Positions 17,755-26,488 of a stretch of DNA of 64,000 bases are shown piece by piece. The DNA is taken from contig NZ_SNYC01000005.1 in the NCBI RefSeq assembly GCF_004362715.1, positions 125,781-189,780 on the forward strand, in the 5' to 3' direction. The stretch's first letter is position 1. The number at the start of each line of letters is the position of its first letter. Origin of the DNA: Pedobacter metabolipauper (GTDB taxonomy: Bacteria; Bacteroidota; Bacteroidia; Sphingobacteriales; Sphingobacteriaceae). A program made the translations under genes and the position numbers. The notes beneath the pieces are model-generated. The model ran no database searches, had not been told where the DNA came from, and saw only the letters and a list, made by a program, of their open reading frames with translations.

Positions 17755-17967
17755 CTAAGTTTCGCTTTTGCGGTATTCCAGAAGATCTCCAGGCTGACAG
17801 TTCAGTACGTCGCAGATTGATTCCAGTGTTTCCAGGCGTACTGCCTTGGCTTTTCCAGTCTTAAGAATGGATAAATTTGACATGGTAATCCCTACCCTTT
17901 CACTTAACTCGGTTAAAGACATCTTTCTTCGGGCAAGCATTACATCCAAATTGATAATGATAGGCAT
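17755..17967 (-). CDS. Small Cro/C1-type HTH regulator (YozG-like)
   Basis: 70 residues, essentially one helix-turn-helix domain: MLARRKMSLTELSERVGIT is helix 1-2, SNLSILKTGKAKAVRLETL is the recognition region and ICDVLNCQPGDLLEY the closing helices. Small XRE proteins of this form are regularly paired with a DUF2975 membrane protein, and here the DUF2975-like gene ends two bases upstream. The pair probably forms an autoregulated unit; whether the membrane partner senses anything is not known. Confidence 0.88.
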   Translation of the reverse strand: MPIIINLDVMLARRKMSLTELSERVGITMSNLSILKTGKAKAVRLETLESICDVLNCQPGDLLEYRKSET

Positions 17968-17969
17968 AC

Positions 17970-18629
17970 TTATATAGTTAACTCGTGTTCTTGTTTTAAT
18001 TCGTATCCTTTTTTGAATACATGCATGATCAAAATGGTTACTACACCTACTGTAAACATGAGGTAATTAAAGTCAAACTCATAGCTCACCTGATACTCAG
18101 TATGACTAAATATCTCTTTCGCAATGAAAAAGCTGACCAAATCCCAAATAAACAGAGCAACACTTAAGGAAATACAGTAATACCCAATAATTTTTATCCT
18201 GTTGATATTTTTTAACGTAAAGATATCTCCCCGGGAGGAATCATCGATAAAATAATACAGATTGCCCAGGATCAATATCCCCAGAACGAGTATAGTTACA
18301 GTGAGCGAGAAATTAAATCCTTCTAGAAACGAAATCCTCTGACCGGAATCTTTTAAATTAAAAACATCACCATTAACCCTGTAATCAGCTTTCAATTTAT
18401 AGATATACCCGTCTTTTCCCGTTATATTCAAAGAATCTGCTCTTGTTGTAATTACATCATCAAATATTACACTATGAAATTCTGATCTTAAAACTATCGG
18501 ATCATCTGCATCATTCCAGCCTTTTTTAAAAACAGATCCTGACTGATAAATTGTCACGATCAATATCAGTATTCCACCTGCTACCAATACACTTTTTATC
18601 CATTTCATAGATTTCAGATCATTTGTCAT
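17970..18629 (-). CDS. DUF2975-like membrane protein
   Basis: 219 residues with four predicted transmembrane segments (about 14-30, 107-127, 147-168 and 187-205) and an extracytoplasmic region between the first and second. Topology, length and the tightly coupled YozG-like HTH gene downstream (2-bp gap) match the DUF2975 family of unknown function. ATG 18629 is used; the internal ATG at 18608 is an alternative that keeps the first membrane segment. Candidate minus-strand -7 boxes TAAGTTTG (18760-18767) and TACTTTTG (18852-18859) lie upstream. Confidence 0.78.
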   Translation of the reverse strand: MTNDLKSMKWIKSVLVAGGILILIVTIYQSGSVFKKGWNDADDPIVLRSEFHSVIFDDVITTRADSLNITGKDGYIYKLKADYRVNGDVFNLKDSGQRISFLEGFNFSLTVTILVLGILILGNLYYFIDDSSRGDIFTLKNINRIKIIGYYCISLSVALFIWDLVSFFIAKEIFSHTEYQVSYEFDFNYLMFTVGVVTILIMHVFKKGYELKQEHELTI

Positions 18630-19000
18630 ATCCTGTAAATTAACGCGTTAAGCTTTTTAAAACTATACATTTTTCTTTGTCCTATAATTTGCCCGATCTT
18701 ACGCTATAAAAGACAGCACTGTTTTCTCAAAATATTGGGACAAAATAATATTAACACTACAAACTTAAATCAATTATTATTAATAAACAAAATATATTTA
18801 TTGAATTACAATAATAAATAACCACTACTCAATATATGACATATATACTGACAAAAGTATTTTGGAATAATTTTTGCTGTTAAAATATTGTATAAATAAC
18901 ACGTGTAAGGTGTAACGTTTTCAGGAATTTATGTTTTAGAATTACCTTTTAATCATTACTTTTGCACGTTCAAACACATAACCGGTACCAAAGCATATAA
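18630..19000. other. Divergent AT-rich intergenic region DUF2975 / rpoD
   Basis: 371 bp without coding character. It carries the rpoD promoter (18934-18964), two possible minus-strand -7 boxes for the DUF2975 gene, and an 8-bp palindrome ACACGTGT at 18899-18906 about 30 bp upstream of the rpoD -33 position. The middle (18740-18850) is almost pure A/T and may be curved. Confidence 0.55.
18934..18964 (+). promoter_or_regulatory. rpoD promoter (TTTT, 19 nt, TACTTTTG)
   Basis: The -7 box TACTTTTG (18957-18964) is an exact TAnnTTTG match; TTTT at 18934-18937 sits at the 19-nt spacing expected for the -33 TTTG element. The ATG follows after a 36-nt leader. Confidence 0.72.
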
Positions 19001-19861
19001 ATGAGACAACTCAAAATCACGCAATCCATTACCAATCGCGAAAGTCAATCTTTAGATAAATACCTTCACGAAATTGGTAAAGTAGATTTAATTACAGCCG
19101 AAGAAGAAGTAATACTAGCAAGAAAGATACGCGAAGGGGATCAGGCCGCATTAGAACGTCTAACTAAGACCAATTTACGTTTCGTGGTTTCTGTAGCAAA
19201 GCAATATCAAAATCAGGGTTTAACTCTGGGTGACCTTATAAACGAAGGTAACCTGGGATTGATTAAGGCTGCAAAGCGCTTTGATGAAACTAAAGGTTTC
19301 AAGTTTATATCTTATGCCGTTTGGTGGATCCGTCAGTCTATTTTACAGGCTATCGCAGAACAAAGCCGTATTGTACGTTTGCCATTAAACCAGGTAGGTT
19401 CATTGAGCAAGATCAGTAAAGCTTTTTCTAAACTTGAACAGGAATTTGAACGCGAGCCTTCTCCGGAAGAACTGGCTGAGATATTAGAAACTACCGTTGA
19501 TAAGATCTCAGATACACTTAGTAACTCAGGAAGACACGTTTCCATGGATGCTCCTTTTGTTCAGGGTGAAGAAAATACATTACTTGATGTATTGGAAAAT
19601 CATGAGCCAAACACAGACAGCAGCCTGATCAATGAATCTCTTTCTGAAGAGATCAAACGTTCATTATCCACTTTAACAGAGCGTGAACGTGAAATCATTG
19701 TTCTTTTCTTTGGATTAAGCACAAACCATCCATTATCTCTTGAAGAGATTGGTGAGAAGTTTAACTTAACCCGCGAGCGTGTACGCCAGATCAAAGACAA
19801 AGCTTTACAACGTCTGCGCCATACTTCAAGAAGCAAAATCTTAAAATCATACCTGGGATAA
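19001..19861 (+). CDS. rpoD: Primary RNA polymerase sigma factor (Bacteroidota RpoD)
   Basis: 286 residues, the compact primary sigma factor of Bacteroidota, which lacks the long region 1.1 and the non-conserved insert. Region 1.2 ([19 protein letters not shown]) is followed by region 2 with [34 protein letters not shown] and [13 protein letters not shown] (core binding and -7 recognition), region 3 (about 140-205), and region 4 with [14 protein letters not shown] and the recognition helix [14 protein letters not shown]. This factor reads the TTTG/TAnnTTTG promoters found throughout the window, including its own. Single gene. Confidence 0.97.
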   Translation: MRQLKITQSITNRESQSLDKYLHEIGKVDLITAEEEVILARKIREGDQAALERLTKTNLRFVVSVAKQYQNQGLTLGDLINEGNLGLIKAAKRFDETKGFKFISYAVWWIRQSILQAIAEQSRIVRLPLNQVGSLSKISKAFSKLEQEFEREPSPEELAEILETTVDKISDTLSNSGRHVSMDAPFVQGEENTLLDVLENHEPNTDSSLINESLSEEIKRSLSTLTEREREIIVLFFGLSTNHPLSLEEIGEKFNLTRERVRQIKDKALQRLRHTSRSKILKSYLG

Positions 19862-20011
19862 TATTCAATTGACCACCGTGTGATTCATTCAGCATCATGG
19901 TATCTGATTAAAGGGATCTGACTAAGATCGTAAATAAACAGGCCAAAATCAGGAATGACAGCAAATTCAAAATAATATCATAAAAAGATTGGGTGTATAC
20001 CCGATCTTTTT

Positions 20012-20019
20012 TACTTTTG
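20012..20019 (+). promoter_or_regulatory. gap promoter -7 box (TACTTTTG)
   Basis: Exact TAnnTTTG match, 29 bases before the ATG. Confidence 0.65.
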
Positions 20020-20048
20020 TGCCATTCTAACCAAATAATCTTCTTGAC

Positions 20049-21497
20049 ATGCTAAACAGGTACCAATCCGAGTTCCAAAACTGGATTGAAAAAGAAAAAA
20101 AAGCAATTGAACTGATCAACGTTGTTGGACAACTGTGGTTCCAAAGTTCTATCGAACTTGTATTATTCCGTAAGCCCTTATTTGATGTTGGCAGCAGTGA
20201 GATCCTCTCGCATCACCAATATGCCAAAGAAATAAGTGGAAAAGACATCAACATTTATGAAACGCTGGAACTGGCAACCGCTATGGGAAAATGCCATATT
20301 GCACCCTCGCGAATCGACCTCGGCAGACTTGCGGCAGAATGGCTGGATGAGAGTAATACCTATACTTCCATGCACGACTTTATTATCAGTAAACTCAGCA
20401 AGCACATTGGAAAAGACAAGATCAGCTTAAAACCCAAAGACGTGGTATTATTTGGATTTGGCAGAATTGGCAGAATAGCTGCACGTGAACTGATCCTTCA
20501 GGCAGGAAAAGGTGAACAACTCCGTTTAAGGGCAATAGTAACACGAACCTATAGCGACGAAGAACTGATTAAAAGAGCAGAACTGTTACGCACAGACTCC
20601 ATTCACGGTCCATTTAACGGAACAATCGTTGAAGATTTTGAAAATAAGGCGCTAATTATTAATGGCCAAACCATTTACTTTGTACAGGCGCAAGAGCCTG
20701 AAGATATAGATTACACCATTTATGGAATTGAAAATGCACTTCTGATTGATAACACCGGGGTATTTAGGGACCGGGAAGCTTTAAGCAGACATTTAAAATC
20801 AACAGGTGTTAATAAAGTATTACTTACAGCTCCGGCAAAAGGCGATATTCCAAATATCGTTACCGGAATTAATGATTTACATATTAATTTCGATGCAGAG
20901 AGCATTTTATCCAATGCCTCCTGTACTACAAATGCCATTGTACCCATCCTCAAAGTAATTGACGATGCCTTTGGAATTGAGAAAGGTCATATTGAAACCG
21001 TCCACTCCTATACCAATGACCAAAACCTGCTGGATAATTACCACAAGAAGTACCGCAGAGGCCGTGCTGCCGCCTTAAATCTGGTCATTACAGAAACCGG
21101 CGCAGATAAGGCCGTAGCAAAGGTAATCCCCCATCTTGGAGGTAAGCTTACCGGCAATGCGGTTCGTGTTCCTACACCAAACGTATCACTGGCTATTTTA
21201 AACCTATCCCTGGATAAGGTATCTTCTAAAGAAGAAGTAAGCGAAGTACTTAAACAGGCCGCCCTTTTTGGTGATCTTTCTGAACAAATAGAATATTCTA
21301 TTTCAAATGAGCTGGTAAGTACCGATCTGATCGGAAACAGCCATTCTTCTATTGTCGACGGACCAGCAACAATCATGGCCAGGGACAACAAGTCTGTTGT
21401 GCTGTACGTTTGGTATGATAATGAGTATGGCTATACCAGACAGGTAATCCGTTTAGCTAAAAAACTGGCAGGTGTAGTAAGGTTAACCTATTATTAA
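20049..21497 (+). CDS. gap: Glyceraldehyde-3-phosphate dehydrogenase, long form
   Basis: 482 residues, about 145 longer than glycolytic GAPDH (about 335). The extra length is an N-terminal alpha-helical extension (residues 1-130, including NIYETLELATAMGKCHIAPS). The Rossmann domain then begins with VVLFGFGRIGRIAAREL; the catalytic Cys is Cys292 in SNASCTTN, with ETVHSYTNDQ and the C-terminal WYDNEYGYTRQV both standard. It oxidises glyceraldehyde 3-phosphate to 1,3-bisphosphoglycerate with NAD(P). Such long GAPDHs exist in Bacteroidota, often beside a normal one; whether this copy works in glycolysis or gluconeogenesis is not visible. Own promoter. Confidence 0.93.
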   Translation: MLNRYQSEFQNWIEKEKKAIELINVVGQLWFQSSIELVLFRKPLFDVGSSEILSHHQYAKEISGKDINIYETLELATAMGKCHIAPSRIDLGRLAAEWLDESNTYTSMHDFIISKLSKHIGKDKISLKPKDVVLFGFGRIGRIAARELILQAGKGEQLRLRAIVTRTYSDEELIKRAELLRTDSIHGPFNGTIVEDFENKALIINGQTIYFVQAQEPEDIDYTIYGIENALLIDNTGVFRDREALSRHLKSTGVNKVLLTAPAKGDIPNIVTGINDLHINFDAESILSNASCTTNAIVPILKVIDDAFGIEKGHIETVHSYTNDQNLLDNYHKKYRRGRAAALNLVITETGADKAVAKVIPHLGGKLTGNAVRVPTPNVSLAILNLSLDKVSSKEEVSEVLKQAALFGDLSEQIEYSISNELVSTDLIGNSHSSIVDGPATIMARDNKSVVLYVWYDNEYGYTRQVIRLAKKLAGVVRLTYY

Positions 21498-21511
21498 CAG
21501 AAGCTGTTAAT
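21493..21511 (+). terminator. Hairpin overlapping the gap stop codon
   Basis: 8-bp stem ATTAACAG/CTGTTAAT (21493-21500, 21504-21511), loop AAG, followed by TTCTCATTTT. The stop codon lies in the left arm. A weak terminator. Confidence 0.45.
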
Positions 21512-21556
21512 TTCTCATTTTATAATTACCTTAGTAAAACCTTAAAATCGATATCG

Positions 21557-22504
21557 ATGAAGTCTTACCTGCTCCTGTCCCTCGCTTTTTTCTTAAGCTG
21601 CAGCACTGTTAAAAAAACAGATGCACAAGAAGAAACACAATTATTAAAAGATGTTAAGATCTTATCGTCTGATGAATATCAGGGTAGAAAAACAGGTACA
21701 AAAGGTGCCGAAATGTCCAGGTCTTACCTGTCAGAACGCTTTAAAAAGATTGGCATAAAACCATTTACTGCATTTCCGGATTACGAACAATCCTTTTCAT
21801 TTAAAAGGGGAAGTGCAGCAAACACACCTGAAATAGCAGGCAAAAACATGATCGGTTATATCCAGGGTAAAACGGATGACGTAATCGTGATCTCTGCACA
21901 TTACGATCACGTTGGGGTAATTAAAGAAGAAGTATATAACGGTGCAGATGACAATGCCTCTGGTGTTGCCGGATTATTGCATATCGCAGCCTATTTTGCG
22001 AAACACAAACCAAACCATACACTCGTGTTTGCATCATTTGATGCAGAAGAAATGGGATTGCAGGGTGCTAAGGCATTTGTAGCTAAACCTCCTGTAGCCA
22101 TTGATAAAATTCAAATGAACGTCAATATGGATATGATCAGCCACAACGACAAATCTGAACTTTATGCCTGCGGAACATTTAAATATCCAGAATTAAAAAA
22201 GTATTTCATCTTAAAAAGCAACGACATAAAGGTTTTGTTTGGACACGATGATCCGAAACAGGGACATGACGACTGGACCAATCAAAGTGATCAGGGCGCT
22301 TTTAATGCAAAGAATATCCCCTTCTTGTACTTTGGCGTAGAAGATCATAAGGATTACCATAAGGCTACCGATGAATATCAGAACATCAATAAAACATTCT
22401 TTAACAATGCTGCGACAGCGATATTAGAGATTACCAATAATATTGACAAGGAAATAGATATCCAGAAGATCTTCAAAGAAAACCTGCAGATGAAAAAGCA
22501 ATAA
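21557..22504 (+). CDS. M28 family metallopeptidase, lipoprotein
   Basis: 315 residues. The N-terminus (MKSYLLLSLAFFLSCS) is a lipoprotein signal with the lipobox Cys at residue 15. The two-zinc aminopeptidase core of family M28 follows: SAHYDHVG (first His), GADDNASGVAGLL (bridging Asp), DAEEMGLQGAK (catalytic Glu and zinc Glu), NMDMI (Asp) and the final His in EDHKDYHKATDEY. It should release N-terminal amino acids from peptides, probably anchored in the outer membrane or facing the periplasm. Stands alone and converges on a small minus-strand gene that ends four bases away. Confidence 0.92.
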   Translation: MKSYLLLSLAFFLSCSTVKKTDAQEETQLLKDVKILSSDEYQGRKTGTKGAEMSRSYLSERFKKIGIKPFTAFPDYEQSFSFKRGSAANTPEIAGKNMIGYIQGKTDDVIVISAHYDHVGVIKEEVYNGADDNASGVAGLLHIAAYFAKHKPNHTLVFASFDAEEMGLQGAKAFVAKPPVAIDKIQMNVNMDMISHNDKSELYACGTFKYPELKKYFILKSNDIKVLFGHDDPKQGHDDWTNQSDQGAFNAKNIPFLYFGVEDHKDYHKATDEYQNINKTFFNNAATAILEITNNIDKEIDIQKIFKENLQMKKQ

Positions 22505-22507
22505 TTG

Positions 22508-22774
22508 CTAAAGATCTATATCAACAAGACTGTACAATGGAATATGCATCCCGCTTTTAAGCTGGATGTATTTTTCTGTAACCGACCATACCGTAGTAGT
22601 TACAGTTCTTAAACCTTCTCTGGTATTGAATGTAATGGAAGCCTTGGACTTGAACTCGTTTCCCAATCGCTGTGCTGAATTTAACTTGTCTCTTAATTCT
22701 TCAATATGATTTTGATCAGCTGGAATGATCTTATTGATCTCAATTGATTCTTTTTCTATCGACTCTCCTAACAT
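22508..22774 (-). CDS. Conserved-looking small protein of unknown function
   Basis: 88 residues: an acidic helical N-terminal half (DQNHIEELRDKLNSAQRLG) and a beta-rich C-terminal half (KASITFNTREGLRTVTTTVWSV, IQLKSGMHIPLYSLVDIDL). The second half resembles the short beta-barrel of proteins that set a local nucleic-acid or metabolite contact, but I do not recognise a family. ATG start, no signal peptide, codon use like the neighbours. It converges with the M28 gene without space for a terminator. Confidence 0.65.
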   Translation of the reverse strand: MLGESIEKESIEINKIIPADQNHIEELRDKLNSAQRLGNEFKSKASITFNTREGLRTVTTTVWSVTEKYIQLKSGMHIPLYSLVDIDL

Positions 22775-22897
22775 AATTGTGGGCTCTAGATCTTACTTAC
22801 CTAAATATGCATTTAATTAGCCTGGAAAACAACATATATTAAAAGAGTTACATTTCTGTGAATTTGGATAGAACTGATAATTAAACCCCATATGGCA

Positions 22898-22923
22898 TAA
22901 AAAAACCCGCACTGTGGCGGGTT
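22898..22923 (-). terminator. Terminator of the S41 lipoprotein peptidase gene
   Basis: AACCCGC (22904-22910) pairs with GCGGGTT (22917-22923); the minus strand continues into a T-run (complement of 22898-22905). Confidence 0.85.
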
Positions 22924-22932
22924 CCTTATTGA

Positions 22933-24564
22933 CTATTTTTTAATCTTGTACCGGTCTTCGATCATCCCGACAAACTCTTTATCATTTTCAAACTCTGCAA
23001 GCAGTTTACCAGGTGTGGTACTGCCTTTACTGTCAGATACGCTCATTACCCGGTTTAAAGAGCCGATAGCGGTTACACCAGGAGCAAGCAGATCAAGTGC
23101 TTTTGCAAGGTATCCATCAGATGGGTTACCAAAATCATAATCTCCATAATCTATAAGACCATCAACATCAGGTACAATCCCTGTGTAATAACCACCCTCG
23201 CCCATTGAATTTTTAGTTTCAAATAAGGACATATAAACATCATACCGGTTTTCAAGTCGTATCGGGAAAAAGCCTATAGGCTTTCCATAAGTAGTTTTAC
23301 CTACCAGTTTCACATTCATCTTTGGCTTTAAACTGTTAATAACCAACTCACTTGCTGAAGCAGTTCCGCCACTCACAATAAACACAACATTCTGAATAGA
23401 ACTCAATCCACCTTTCTTACTGAATAACGCTGTATTTCCCGATACCGAGTAATCTACGTTAGCAAACGTCAGCATCTTGCCATCTGAGCCATAACGAACT
23501 TTATCATTCGCATCCAATAAAGGCTGGTTAGATAAAATAGTAGCATCAGAAAGCTTTCTGTTCTTTAATGTATTGTTAAAGTGTTCTACATACATTGTTC
23601 CTGTAGCTGATGAAGGTGCAATTAAATTAATCAAATGCTCTGCTGTACTCACATAGCCACCACCATTATACCTTAAATCTATAACCAGATCAGTAACACC
23701 TTTAGTCACAAAATCAGCAAAGACCGCATTCAGGGCTGCTACGGAATTCTCTGTATTAGAAAATCTTCCGTATGACAAGTATCCAATTTTTTTAGTCCCC
23801 GCAGTCAGCACATTCGTTTTATAAACCGGGCTGCTTTTATAGGATGTCTTATTTAATGTGATACTAAAGGTAGTACCATCAATTTTATAACCTTCCAATG
23901 CAAGCGTAGCAGGATCACCATAGATTGTTGAATTAATGGTATTCCGCTCTGTATTGAAATTTGCAACAGAGCCAATACTTACACCATTAATCCTGGTAAT
24001 ATAGGCACCTCTCGTTAACCCAGCGTTTCCTGCAGGAGAATTTTGACTCACAGCAAGAATATAAAGCTTATAAGTAACGTTATCTTTGGTAACCGGACTA
24101 ATGGCATAAATACCAACGTCATTACCATTACCTTCCAGATCCACAGAAGCCTGCTCGCCAGGCAATGCAGCAATGGCATCAGGATTTCTCAGGGTGATGT
24201 CCTGAATGTATGAATATCTTGAACTGGTAGACGAGCTCACATAATCTGCAGAACCCGACACCTTCACGATATTGAACAAGTTTGATTTATAATTCTCAAA
24301 TGGAGTACTTAAGGTCTTATATTTCCGTGGTTCAAAATCATCATAAGAAGGTAAGGATTCATTCCAGAAATAAATTTCTTTGGCATACAAGAACAAAGAA
24401 TCATTGGTTAGTTCAGTCCTGTCTGTAGTTGCCGTTTGCTTCGTATTTGAATTGTTTGTTACCGGTGGGGTTACAGGCGCAGTTTTATTCTTTTTACAGG
24501 CGCTAAATGTTAGTGGTATTACCAGTGCAGCATATAACGCATAATGCTTAAAATCGTATCTCAT
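22933..24564 (-). CDS. S41 family C-terminal processing peptidase-like lipoprotein
   Basis: 543 residues. The N-terminus carries a lipoprotein signal (YALYAALVIPLTFSACKKN, Cys22) and a Thr/Pro/Asn-rich linker. An N-terminal domain (ELTNDSLFLYAKEIYFWNESLP) precedes a PDZ domain (about 155-235, with SPAGNAGLTRGAYITRING) and the S41 catalytic domain: LVIDLRYNGGG, then VSGGTASASELVINSLKP with the nucleophile Ser near residue 402, and KTTYGKPIGFFP. It probably cleaves C-terminal or unstructured regions of periplasmic or surface proteins. Single gene with terminator. Start is the only ATG before the signal. Confidence 0.92.
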   Translation of the reverse strand: MRYDFKHYALYAALVIPLTFSACKKNKTAPVTPPVTNNSNTKQTATTDRTELTNDSLFLYAKEIYFWNESLPSYDDFEPRKYKTLSTPFENYKSNLFNIVKVSGSADYVSSSTSSRYSYIQDITLRNPDAIAALPGEQASVDLEGNGNDVGIYAISPVTKDNVTYKLYILAVSQNSPAGNAGLTRGAYITRINGVSIGSVANFNTERNTINSTIYGDPATLALEGYKIDGTTFSITLNKTSYKSSPVYKTNVLTAGTKKIGYLSYGRFSNTENSVAALNAVFADFVTKGVTDLVIDLRYNGGGYVSTAEHLINLIAPSSATGTMYVEHFNNTLKNRKLSDATILSNQPLLDANDKVRYGSDGKMLTFANVDYSVSGNTALFSKKGGLSSIQNVVFIVSGGTASASELVINSLKPKMNVKLVGKTTYGKPIGFFPIRLENRYDVYMSLFETKNSMGEGGYYTGIVPDVDGLIDYGDYDFGNPSDGYLAKALDLLAPGVTAIGSLNRVMSVSDSKGSTTPGKLLAEFENDKEFVGMIEDRYKIKK

Positions 24565-24661
24565 GAATCTATGTTTAATAAGTTGTATTTAACTCCATTC
24601 TTTACGCACAAAGATCAGTTATTATTTAATCTTCAACACGTTAAGCAATCTATCAACGTAA

Positions 24662-25276
24662 TTAAGCAGGCAATAGTTTGTCTGCTTCTAAAAAATCTAC
24701 TCCGGCATTCAACGCGCATTCTTTATCCGCATCAGATTTTCCGATAAGTAATACATCAGCTTTGTTTAATTGTTGCTGGTCAAGGATCAGCTGCAATCCT
24801 TCAGGCGATGGTTTGGGAGCAGTTTCTGCAGCAAAATAAACTTTAAGATGCTGATCTAAGCCATGCCATTCAATTTGTTTGATCTTGTTAAGCTGCGTAT
24901 TAAGATCGCCATTCGTAAATAAAACAATCTGTTTTCCTGCAGAAATGATCTCTTTCATAAAGTTCAGCATTTCATTGAAGATAAACAACTTTAAAGGTAA
25001 CCGTGCACTATAAATTAACAGATCAAAATTAATCCTGTACTTCTCCGGAATATTAAACTGAGCAGCAGTAATATCGAAAACAGCATCAGGGCCTAACTCC
25101 AAATAAGTCTCTCTCATGCGCTCAATGATTGCTGACGCATCGATTTGTTCACCATACTCTATAAACTGGGCAAACAAATAGTAAACCTGTAATAAATAAT
25201 CCTTTTCAGGATAAATTACATCGTCTAATTCAAAAACAAAAACTTGCTTCTGATCCAGGTAGTTATTAAATGACAT
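24662..25276 (-). CDS. HAD-fold protein with altered catalytic residues
   Basis: 204 residues with the subclass I HAD layout: motif I near residue 17 (VFVFELDDVIYPE), helical cap, motif II (VLFTNGD) near 113, motif III Lys (ETAPKPSPEG) near 153 and motif IV (LIGKSDADKECALNAG) near 180. In motif I the usual nucleophile Asp of FDLDxT is Glu, and in motif IV the usual GD is GK. Both changes are encoded by clear codons. Hydrolase activity is therefore doubtful; it may be a binding or regulatory HAD, or use an unusual mechanism. It is the last gene of a three-gene minus-strand operon (2-bp gap to the previous gene). Confidence 0.82.
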   Translation of the reverse strand: MSFNNYLDQKQVFVFELDDVIYPEKDYLLQVYYLFAQFIEYGEQIDASAIIERMRETYLELGPDAVFDITAAQFNIPEKYRINFDLLIYSARLPLKLFIFNEMLNFMKEIISAGKQIVLFTNGDLNTQLNKIKQIEWHGLDQHLKVYFAAETAPKPSPEGLQLILDQQQLNKADVLLIGKSDADKECALNAGVDFLEADKLLPA

Positions 25277-25278
25277 GA

Positions 25279-25773
25279 TTAAATAGTTATCAGGGATGCT
25301 CGAAAGTTGTTAATTGTTTCAAAAATATGAAATAAACCATTTAATTGCTTGTCTTTTCCAATTTTTTCCAAATTTTCTAATGGATTTGACGCAAATCTGA
25401 GATTTCCGGCAATAAATATCGCCCAGGCTTGTGCAGGCACAGTTTCAGAACTTAAATATTGAGATAGCTCCTCCATACCTGGCAGTAAGACTAAAATATT
25501 AAATTCTTCAAATAATACGCTTGATTTAGCAATCGCTTCTACTTCAAAAAAATGTAGCGGAAGAATGGCATCTATCCCCTCATCCAGGCAATGACTGAGC
25601 AGGTTATGGGCAATGATGTCTTCTTTTTTTTCTCCCAGTGAGATAAACTGATACTGAGCAGATGGAAATGAGGGCATATCGCCATAATCAGCCAATACAA
25701 TCTCATCATCTTTAAATGCCTTTAACAGTTTTAGGGATTGAGCGGATTTACCTCCTGTAATTAATACTCTCAT
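25279..25773 (-). CDS. Stand-alone pre-ATP-grasp-like protein
   Basis: 164 residues. The opening [20 protein letters not shown], the strand [11 protein letters not shown] and the Asp-rich [15 protein letters not shown] with a following VLLPGMEEL resemble the N-terminal Rossmann-like pre-ATP-grasp domain of carboxylate-amine ligases, but the protein ends where the ATP-grasp catalytic domain would begin. Its start overlaps the preceding ABC ATPase stop by ATGA (25770-25773), and the HAD-like gene follows after 2 bp, so the three are one transcription unit. The family resemblance is my reading of the sequence pattern; the function is unknown. Confidence 0.6.
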   Translation of the reverse strand: MRVLITGGKSAQSLKLLKAFKDDEIVLADYGDMPSFPSAQYQFISLGEKKEDIIAHNLLSHCLDEGIDAILPLHFFEVEAIAKSSVLFEEFNILVLLPGMEELSQYLSSETVPAQAWAIFIAGNLRFASNPLENLEKIGKDKQLNGLFHIFETINNFRASLITI

Positions 25774-26423
25774 GATAGGATCATTCCATCTTTCATCGTA
25801 ACTACCCGATTGCTAATCTTTGCAAGGTCCTCGTTATGGGTAACGATCACAAAGGTTTGATTAAAGTTATCACGAAGTGAAATAAAAAACTGATGTAAAG
25901 AATTGGCATTGGCAGAATCGAGATTACCAGAAGGCTCATCTGCAAGGATAATAGCCGGATTATTTACAAGGGCTCTTGCAACAGCAATACGCTGCTGCTC
26001 GCCGCCAGATAACTGGTTTGGCTTGTGCTGGGCACGATCAGATAACCCAAGTAAACCCAGCAGTTCTTTCGCCCTGTCTTCAGCTTGCTTTTTAGGCTTC
26101 TTAGCGATAAAGGCCGGAATACAAATGTTTTCTAATGCAGTGAATTCGGGTAACAAGTGATGGAACTGAAAAACAAATCCAATATTTTGATTACGAAAAA
26201 CACTTAGAAGTTCTCCGGAAAGCTTATTGATCTTTACGCCATTCAATTCAACTTCGCCCTGATCTGGTTTATCAAGTGTACCTAAGATATGCAGAAGCGT
26301 GCTTTTACCTGCTCCCGAAGCACCAATAATACTTACAATCTCTCCCTTTTCAACTTCAAAATCCACCCCTTTCAGTATGGGTAAATTTCCATAAGCTTTC
26401 ATTATACCTGTGGCTTTTAGCAT
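25770..26423 (-). CDS. ABC transporter ATPase, LolD/MacB type
   Basis: 217 residues. Walker [19 protein letters not shown] (near 38), Q-loop [12 protein letters not shown], signature [15 protein letters not shown] (near 138), Walker [13 protein letters not shown] and the switch His in VTHNEDLA. The closest type is the LolD/MacB/FtsE group that drives lipoprotein release or mechanotransmission. No permease gene is adjacent on either side, so the membrane partner is elsewhere. First gene of an operon with the pre-ATP-grasp-like and HAD-like genes. TAAGTTTG lies five bases before its ATG. Confidence 0.9.
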   Translation of the reverse strand: MLKATGIMKAYGNLPILKGVDFEVEKGEIVSIIGASGAGKSTLLHILGTLDKPDQGEVELNGVKINKLSGELLSVFRNQNIGFVFQFHHLLPEFTALENICIPAFIAKKPKKQAEDRAKELLGLLGLSDRAQHKPNQLSGGEQQRIAVARALVNNPAIILADEPSGNLDSANANSLHQFFISLRDNFNQTFVIVTHNEDLAKISNRVVTMKDGMILS

Positions 26424-26428
26424 AAATG

Positions 26429-26436
26429 CAAACTTA
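26429..26436 (-). promoter_or_regulatory. Promoter -7 box of the ABC ATPase operon (TAAGTTTG)
   Basis: Minus-strand TAnnTTTG match, five bases before ATG 26423; TTTC (26456-26459) sits 19 nt upstream as a -33 element. It is back to back with the sucC promoter inside a 65-bp divergent spacer. Confidence 0.7.
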
Positions 26437-26462
26437 GTGTTTTTAAAACCAATCTGAAATTG

Positions 26463-26470
26463 TAGATTTG
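26463..26470 (+). promoter_or_regulatory. sucC promoter -7 box (TAGATTTG)
   Basis: Exact TAnnTTTG match, 18 bases before ATG 26489, with TTTT at 26440-26443 at the -33 position. Confidence 0.7.
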
Positions 26471-26488
26471 AGCAAATTTTTTCAGCAA

